NCBI GenBank assembly: GCA_030674155.1
Contig: CM060319.1
Coordinates: forward strand, 3,181,068 to 3,193,567
Length of the DNA: 12,500 nt
Source: Stramonita haemastoma
Taxonomy: Eukaryota > Mollusca > Gastropoda > Neogastropoda > Muricidae
Direction: 5' to 3'
Part shown: positions 7,501 to 12,500 of the stretch, one piece after another
Layout of the letters: the number at the start of each line of letters is the position of its first letter
Position numbering within the stretch: position 1 is the first letter of the stretch
Program-made: the position numbers and the translations under genes
The notes under the pieces: model-generated
What the model saw: the letters and a program-made list of their open reading frames with translations, nothing else
Told to the model about the DNA's origin: nothing
Database searches by the model: none

Positions 7501-7539
7501 ATGGCACGTATACCAGACACAAGGGAAGCCTTTCAACGG
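7501..7539 (+). CDS. Candidate first coding exon (13 codons), gene unidentified
   Basis: ATG at 7501 sits in the context GGCCATGG, which matches the strong vertebrate/metazoan start context. It opens the reading MARIPDTREAFQR and stops exactly at a CGG codon followed by GTAAGT (7540-7545), a perfect donor leaving a phase-0 exon. Motif-rich sequence lies directly upstream. I do not recognise the peptide. An upstream ATG at 7416 in another frame also runs to the same donor. Either it is the true start (41 codons plus one base), or a short upstream frame, or transcription starts after it. A third reading is an internal exon from 7403, since CCCCTTTGCAG at 7392-7402 resembles an acceptor. The next exon was not found in the window. 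Confidence 0.35.
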
Positions 7540-7545
7540 GTAAGT
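7540..7545 (+). promoter_or_regulatory. 5' splice donor GTAAGT
   Basis: A perfect GTRAGT hexamer follows CGG; it defines the end of the candidate first exon. Confidence 0.4.
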
Positions 7546-7635
7546 GTACTATTAAACAGAACTATTGTGTACTATTAAACGGAACTATTGTGTACTATTA
7601 AACAGAACTATTGTGTACTATTATACAGAACGATG
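7544..7635 (+). repeat. 23-bp tandem repeat, four copies
   Basis: The units start at 7544, 7567, 7590 and 7613, each beginning GTGTACTATT. Copies 1 and 3 are identical, copy 2 has one change (AAACGG), and copy 4 has diverged at two positions. The array overlaps the last bases of the donor, so it would form the very start of the intron. Confidence 0.93.
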
Positions 7636-7870
7636 TTCAAATTAATCGCTGCAGGACATCGATCGTGTTGGTGGGTAAACCGAAAGTTGCTTAGCCACCA
7701 AACGAGAAGATAGTACATTTGATGGCGTCTGGCTATAATTTTTGTTGTGGTCACAAGTCCTCTTACTTATCACTGGTTTAGAAAAAAACAGTGAAGTAGG
7801 CGAACAGATTCAGCAAAACCGACACAATCATGGATGGTATAGTGTGACCAGCGAACAAGTGCCAGTTACG

Positions 7871-8097
<227 letters not shown>

Positions 8098-8169
8098 AGC
8101 ACGTGCGCATGAGAGTTCGCATACACACACATATGCGTGTGGTGGGGAGGGGGAAAAAGGCAAGGCAGG

Positions 8170-8285
8170 GCAAATTCTTTTATTCCAGGATAATGAATAA
8201 GCACTCGTGGGGTTTTTTTGTTTGTTTGTTTCTTTACATCCAGTCCCCTCTCTTATCAGGGATAAGATCAAGATAACCACCCCCC
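8170..8285 (-). mobile_element. LINE-type 3' end fragment (copy D)
   Basis: On the minus strand it reads GGTTATCTTGATCTTATCCC, then TGATAAGAGAGGGGACTGGATG, a polyA/CAAA insert, and CACGAGTGCTTATTCATTATCC with an A-rich end. The part before GGATG matches copy E (8403-8510) rather than the SINE body, while the tail matches both families. It is truncated on its 5' side. Confidence 0.55.
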
Positions 8286-8396
8286 AAACTCCTTAAACTA
8301 AACAACAAAAAGAATAATGAAATACAAATAACAAGAAACTATAGGTATACCCAGTACCAAACAACAGCCAATAAATAAGAGAGAGAATAATCTTTG

Positions 8397-8512
8397 AATG
8401 AATGAATAATCTTTATTTTTCAAGGGTAACAGAGTAAGTAAGCATTACATACTTTTTTTCATCCGGCCCTTGCCCTGATCAGGGAATAAAGCTAAGAAAC
8501 CCCCTCCCTACC
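8397..8512 (-). mobile_element. LINE-type 3' end fragment with ATTC terminal repeats (copy E)
   Basis: The minus strand reads TTAGCTTTATTCCCTGATCA, GGGCCGGATGAAAAAAAG (tail core at 8466-8452), TGCTTACTTACTCTGTTACCC and AATAAAGATT. It ends with ATTCATTCATTC and a repeated AAAGATTATTC at 8388-8412. Short tandem repeats at the 3' end are typical of CR1/L2-like LINEs. How far it runs towards 8700 is unclear. Confidence 0.55.
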
Positions 8513-8707
8513 CCTACATACCAGCATCACCACCAGCAGCAGTTCAAACAATATTTTAAAAAAAGAAAACAGAATACATTCAACAAAACGCGTCATCCCA
8601 ACTGGATACACTGATAATTATTTAAACAAAAAATAACATAGCCAAATTTTTTTTAAAATAGCAAATATTCAGGACCATGAAACAGAAGGCATTACAAATA
8701 TATAATG
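8513..8707. other. A-rich sequence, possibly LINE 3' UTR
   Basis: No coding signal. It follows copy E on its 5' side and may be its untranslated region, but no second copy in the window is available to set a boundary. Confidence 0.3.
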
Positions 8708-8828
8708 CGTGAGTGTGTGAGTGTGTTGTGTGTGTGTGCGTGTGTGCGTGTGTGTGTGTGTGGTGTGTGTGTGTGTGTGTGTGTTGTGTGTGTGTGTGTG
8801 TGTGTGTGCGTGCGTGTGTGTGTGTGTA
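8708..8828. repeat. Interrupted (GT)n tract
   Basis: GT repeats are broken by GTTG, GCGT and GGTG variants, more diverged than the other GT tracts. Confidence 0.95.
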
Positions 8829-9062
8829 AGCGGGAAAAACAAGCAAAGTAGGCATAAAAGGGGGAAAAAAAACAGATTAAAAAACAACAACAACATAAAA
8901 TCCTTTAAACACAAAAGACTATATGAAAACACATTTCAATATTCAAATGGTAAGAATACAGTTTGAATCCAACATAACAACCAAAATACTCCTCTCCATA
9001 ATAAGTGTAGGATAGAATATCTGAAGGTGGAAGTTGGAGGGGAAAGGGAGAGGGAAAGGAAG

Positions 9063-9182
<120 letters not shown>

Positions 9183-9325
9183 GAGCATCGCCAAATTATA
9201 TCGTCATCAAAACAAACCAGTCAACAAAAATATTTTAAAAAACTCACACTTCCATAAAAATAACTATCATCAGTGAAACCTAAAAACTCACAATTTGACC
9301 AAATCTAACAAGGAAAGGAAAACCC
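9183..9325. repeat. Duplicated segment, copy 1
   Basis: Shares an ordered series of matches with 9579-9708: CATCAAAACAA, AGTCAA, CTCACACTTCC / CTCTCACTTCT, TAACTATCATCA / TAATTATCATCA, AAACTCA and ACAAGGAAAGGAAAACCC / ACAAGGAAAAGAAAACCCC. Both copies follow a GA array. Confidence 0.75.
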
Positions 9326-9405
<80 letters not shown>

Positions 9406-9412
9406 GACAGAC

Positions 9413-9471
<59 letters not shown>

Positions 9472-9482
9472 GAGAGTCAGAA

Positions 9483-9562
<80 letters not shown>

Positions 9563-9578
9563 AGAGAGAAGAGAGAGC
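9326..9578. repeat. (GA)n-(GACA)n-(GA)n compound array
   Basis: GA repeats surround a GACA/CAGA block at about 9397-9472. It forms the spacer between the two copies of the duplicated segment. Confidence 0.97.
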
Positions 9579-9708
9579 ATCTTCAAATTACATCAAAACA
9601 ATCTAGTCAATATTTCAAAACACTCTCACTTCTGTAAAAAAATAATTATCATCAATTATCTATAAACTCATAATGTAGCCAATCCTTACAAGGAAAAGAA
9701 AACCCCAA
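9579..9708. repeat. Duplicated segment, copy 2
   Basis: The second copy of the 9183-9325 unit, offset by about 390 bases, with small indels and substitutions that show the duplication is not recent. Confidence 0.75.
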
Positions 9709-9800
9709 AAGGCAAACAACAAACAAAAGAGCAAGATTGTATAAAAAATATTTTTAAAAATCAAGTAGGAGCGAAACAACATGTAAGGTTATAAATACAA

Positions 9801-9874
<74 letters not shown>
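9801..9874. repeat. (GA)n microsatellite
   Basis: A GA run directly abutting the 3' end of the LINE at 9875. Confidence 0.95.
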
Positions 9875-9875
<1 letters not shown>

Positions 9876-10755
9876 GAATGAAATAGTTTAATGATACTTA
9901 GGCCTTAGGCCACAACACAGTCTAATGGGGGCACGGGGTATAGTAACCCAAGAACATGTTGAACAAATTTCAAACATACACTGATTAAAGTCAGGAATAG
10001 AATAATAAGCATCATATTTTTTTAAACATCAGTAGTAGGATAACAATAGCAATGTTAATGGTAATCTCCATAAAAACTGAGAGAAAAGTAATGTTTAAGA
10101 AACTAACATACCCTTCTACAAACTACTATCATTAGAAACTACAAAATTTATGATACCAGTCTATGCAACCTTTCTACACAAAGCAATATGTGCATGCTTT
10201 AACATAATCTTCTAACATCAGTTCCAGAGTACAATAGAGAACCTTTACACTTAATATCTGTTGACAAGTTTAAACTAAATTAATACAGATGGAAAGGCGA
10301 AACAATCATGTGAGACCGAGTATTGACTTCCTTGTATTGATCTCCTGAAAACCATACCTAGAAACGTTTTGCATGTGATTTGCATCTAATACTTTAAGTA
10401 GAACACAGATGTATAAATTCATTGACTCCTTCAGAATTTTTTTTCTGAGATCATTGTATACGTTACATTGGAATCAGAGGTGATGTTCATTTTCAGTTTC
10501 ACCATCACAAAACTGACAGTTTCTCTCTTGAACAGATTCACTGTATCTGTGCACATTGTGGACCATTAGAACATTAAATCTTATTTGAGTAACAGTAACC
10601 CGGAAGCAATAAGTTTCTACATCATTCATGTATTTTTCTGTTTTAAATGTTGTTTTAAACGAATTATATTGCTGGTACCTTCCACGTTCATTGATAGTTC
10701 CGTTCCATTCTTGCACAAACCAGTCAGTATTTGTTTGAAATATACTAAAAGCCTC
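9875..10755 (-). mobile_element. 5'-truncated LINE (non-LTR retrotransposon) 3' end
   Basis: On the minus strand it runs from decayed ORF2 C-terminal sequence (10755-10306) through an AT-rich 3' untranslated part. It ends in TGTTGTGGCCTAAGGCC, TAAGTATCATTAAACTAT and TTCATTCC at 9875. Such a GGCC palindrome followed by ATTAAACTATTTCATTC is a 3' terminus I associate with invertebrate LINEs. 5' truncation is the normal product of target-primed reverse transcription. The 3' end meets a GA repeat directly, and no target duplication could be set. Confidence 0.65.
10306..10755 (-). pseudogene. LINE ORF2 C-terminal fragment, inactivated
   Basis: The minus-strand frame is open from 10755 to a TGA at 10476-10474, then continues in the same frame to a TGA at 10308-10306. 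The first part (TDWFVQEWNGTINERGRYQQ, then FKTTFKTEKYMNDV) and RYSESVQERNCQFC lead into ETENEHHL-stop-FQCNVYNDLRKKI. This matches the usual end of LINE ORF2 proteins downstream of reverse transcriptase: W..., Y..FK, E.YM, R-rich, then C-x2-C...E.H.L..C..Y...R. The stop falls within the C-x2-C...H...C knuckle. An in-frame TAA at 10758-10756 bounds it upstream. No reverse transcriptase or endonuclease domain remains. Family assignment to non-LTR elements is fairly sure; the clade is not. Confidence 0.6.
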
Positions 10756-10820
10756 TTAGCATCTCCTGCTCCTTGGTGCAACCAAACAACTGTTGACACC
10801 ATACACATACACCGAATATC

Positions 10821-10832
10821 AGAGACAGAGAC

Positions 10833-10908
<76 letters not shown>

Positions 10909-10910
10909 CA

Positions 10911-10973
<63 letters not shown>

Positions 10974-11011
10974 TATAGTCAAGACAGACAGACAAATATA
11001 GACAAGACAGA
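10821..11011. repeat. (GA)n-(GACA)n compound array
   Basis: GA units to about 10885 are followed by GACA units to 10970. The segment ACAAATATAG-[T/A]-CAAGACAGACAG then occurs twice (about 10969-10989 and 10991-11011), a small duplication at the array edge. Confidence 0.95.
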
Positions 11012-11111
11012 CAGTTCTATTGTTTTGTTTGATTTTATTTGCTTGTTTTGTTTTGAATAAATAAAAAAAGAATATTGTTTTGTGACTGTCAGGTTTTTTT
11101 GTTTTTTTTTC

Positions 11112-11207
11112 ATGGCTGCCAGTTTCGGTTCCATCGCTGGGTGCCTGTTTTGTTTCGGCTACAAGAAGAATCAAAGTGACTGTGATTGCCCTTCATGGGA
11201 TGATTAA
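11112..11207 (+). CDS. Possible small ORF, 31 residues, unrecognised
   Basis: ATGGCTGCC opens after a long T tract (11091-11110) and runs 31 codons to TAA at 11205. The product starts MAASFGSIAGCLFCFGYKK and ends SDCDCPSWDD. It has four cysteines in CxxC and CxC pairs and a non-repetitive composition. The T tract plus CTGCCAG at 11116-11122 could instead be a splice acceptor, making this the last few codons of an exon. The opposite strand also has a 60-codon open frame (11292-11110), so at most one is real. No homology recognised; chance is quite possible at this length. Confidence 0.15.
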   Translation: MAASFGSIAGCLFCFGYKKNQSDCDCPSWDD

Positions 11208-11454
11208 AACTTGTGTTTTTGACATGACTTGACTTTGACTGATAACCGAACAGTGAGGGGCTTTTTGATGGCGACATAGAGCTAGCATGCACACTGATAG
11301 AACAGAAACATTACTTCACAGCACTCAGAACACAACACTGGCTGGTTTCAAAATACGCAAGTATTACGATCGTAACAAACGTGCGTAATTTGACGCAAGG
11401 CTGACTGAGCGGCACATAATATTTATTTAGAGCTATTTATTTATTTCCTGAATT

Positions 11455-11690
11455 GAAATTTTATTCTTTTATTTCGAGGACAATGGAATAAGCACTCATG
11501 CGCTTAAAAAAATAATTTAAAAAAAAATCTAGTCTCCGTGTGTATGCAGCTTTGTACATTTTGTCATCATCCGGTACACAATAGCCTCCTTTTCCGAAAA
11601 GCGGAGCGGGTTTTAACGTGTGTGGAAGAAGTTGTGCGTGCGTTCGCACACGGGACCTCAGTTTAGTTCCACCCGAAGGACGTTAATTTT
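11455..11690 (-). mobile_element. SINE, body and tail (copy F)
   Basis: The plus strand starts with a TTATTCTTTTATTTC tail end and reads GAGGACAATGGAATAAGCAC, TGTGTATGCAGCTTTGTACA, GAAAAGCGGAGCGGGTTTTA, GTTCGCACACGGGACCTCAG and CACCCGAAGGAC. It is the same element as copies A and C, truncated near the same body position as C and without a tRNA head. An insertion of A-rich sequence at 11505-11528 disrupts the tail. Confidence 0.75.
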
Positions 11691-11900
11691 GTTAGTATGT
11701 TGGGTTAGATGTGTAACGTAGGACTACATTTTGTAATGTCAGGGGTTGCGTGCTGCCCCTGCAAAAGTGAAAGAAAGCACAGCACAACAAACATGAACGT
11801 CGTTTTCCGAACAGCCAGCAATAAAGCAGACAGGTTGCTTGTCCTTAAAATGTGCTCCCAACTCAACTGATATCATCACTGATGGTAAAAAGAGTCGAAA
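11691..11900. other. Unique sequence before the AGT array
   Basis: No gene recognised. It contains AATAAA at about 11820-11825 in GCAATAAAGCA. Confidence 0.3.
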
Positions 11901-11903
11901 GAG

Positions 11904-12500
<597 letters not shown>

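Noticed and set aside
7544..7635. CRISPR array
   Set aside because: The 23-bp units are head-to-tail without spacers, in a eukaryotic context.
10626..11174. 182-codon minus-strand frame
   Set aside because: It runs through GACA/GA repeats and is in a different frame from the LINE protein remnant; its length comes from the Cys-Leu-Ser-Val repeat.

Overview
This window reads as nuclear DNA of an animal, most likely a gastropod or other mollusc. It has spliced-gene signals (polypyrimidine/CAG acceptor, GTRAGT donors) and very dense simple-sequence repeats; CA/GT, AT, GA, GACA and AGT tracts make up roughly a fifth of the window by eye. It also holds tRNA-derived SINEs whose body (GGATGAGAC...AAACCGAGG.CCCGTGTGC) resembles elements I associate with gastropod genomes, and LINE remnants. 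The mollusc assignment rests on remembered resemblance, not on a search. No prokaryotic gene, rRNA, functional tRNA or CRISPR array is visible.

Layout. Positions 1-452 hold a minus-strand tRNA-derived SINE and a GACA microsatellite, probably inside an intron. Positions 543-1378 form the one convincing coding exon (+ strand). It encodes an acidic, Gln/Glu/Pro/Ser-rich, probably disordered protein C-terminus with a nine-base-unit coding minisatellite and a short motif resembling the amyloid core of RHIM proteins. Positions 1379-6300 are non-coding: 3' UTR, intron or intergenic DNA broken by long CA, AT and GT tracts, a pentanucleotide array with a retroposon tail, and a decayed SINE near 5585-5800.

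Positions 6620-7545 differ from the rest: they are CpG-containing and free of microsatellites, with ETS-like, CRE, kappa-B-like and CACGTG sites. They end in a possible first coding exon (ATG at 7501 in a strong start context, 13 codons, GTAAGT donor). A SINE with an 8-bp target duplication sits inside this block. Positions 7544-9880 carry a 23-bp tandem repeat, a GT/TGCG compound tract, two LINE-type 3' ends and a duplicated GA-plus-flank unit. Positions 9875-10755 are the 3' end of a LINE on the minus strand, including the decayed C-terminus of its ORF2 protein. The remainder holds GACA/GA arrays, a small unassigned ORF, another SINE and an AGT trinucleotide array running to the window edge with a repeat of about 293 bp.

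The best leads are the RHIM-like motif in the exon protein, the unmarked promoter/first-exon candidate at 6840-7545, and the 3' tail shared by the SINEs and two LINE-like copies. The two gene candidates lie on the same strand about 6 kb apart. The first could end near 1378 and the second could start near 7500, but nothing in the sequence links their functions.
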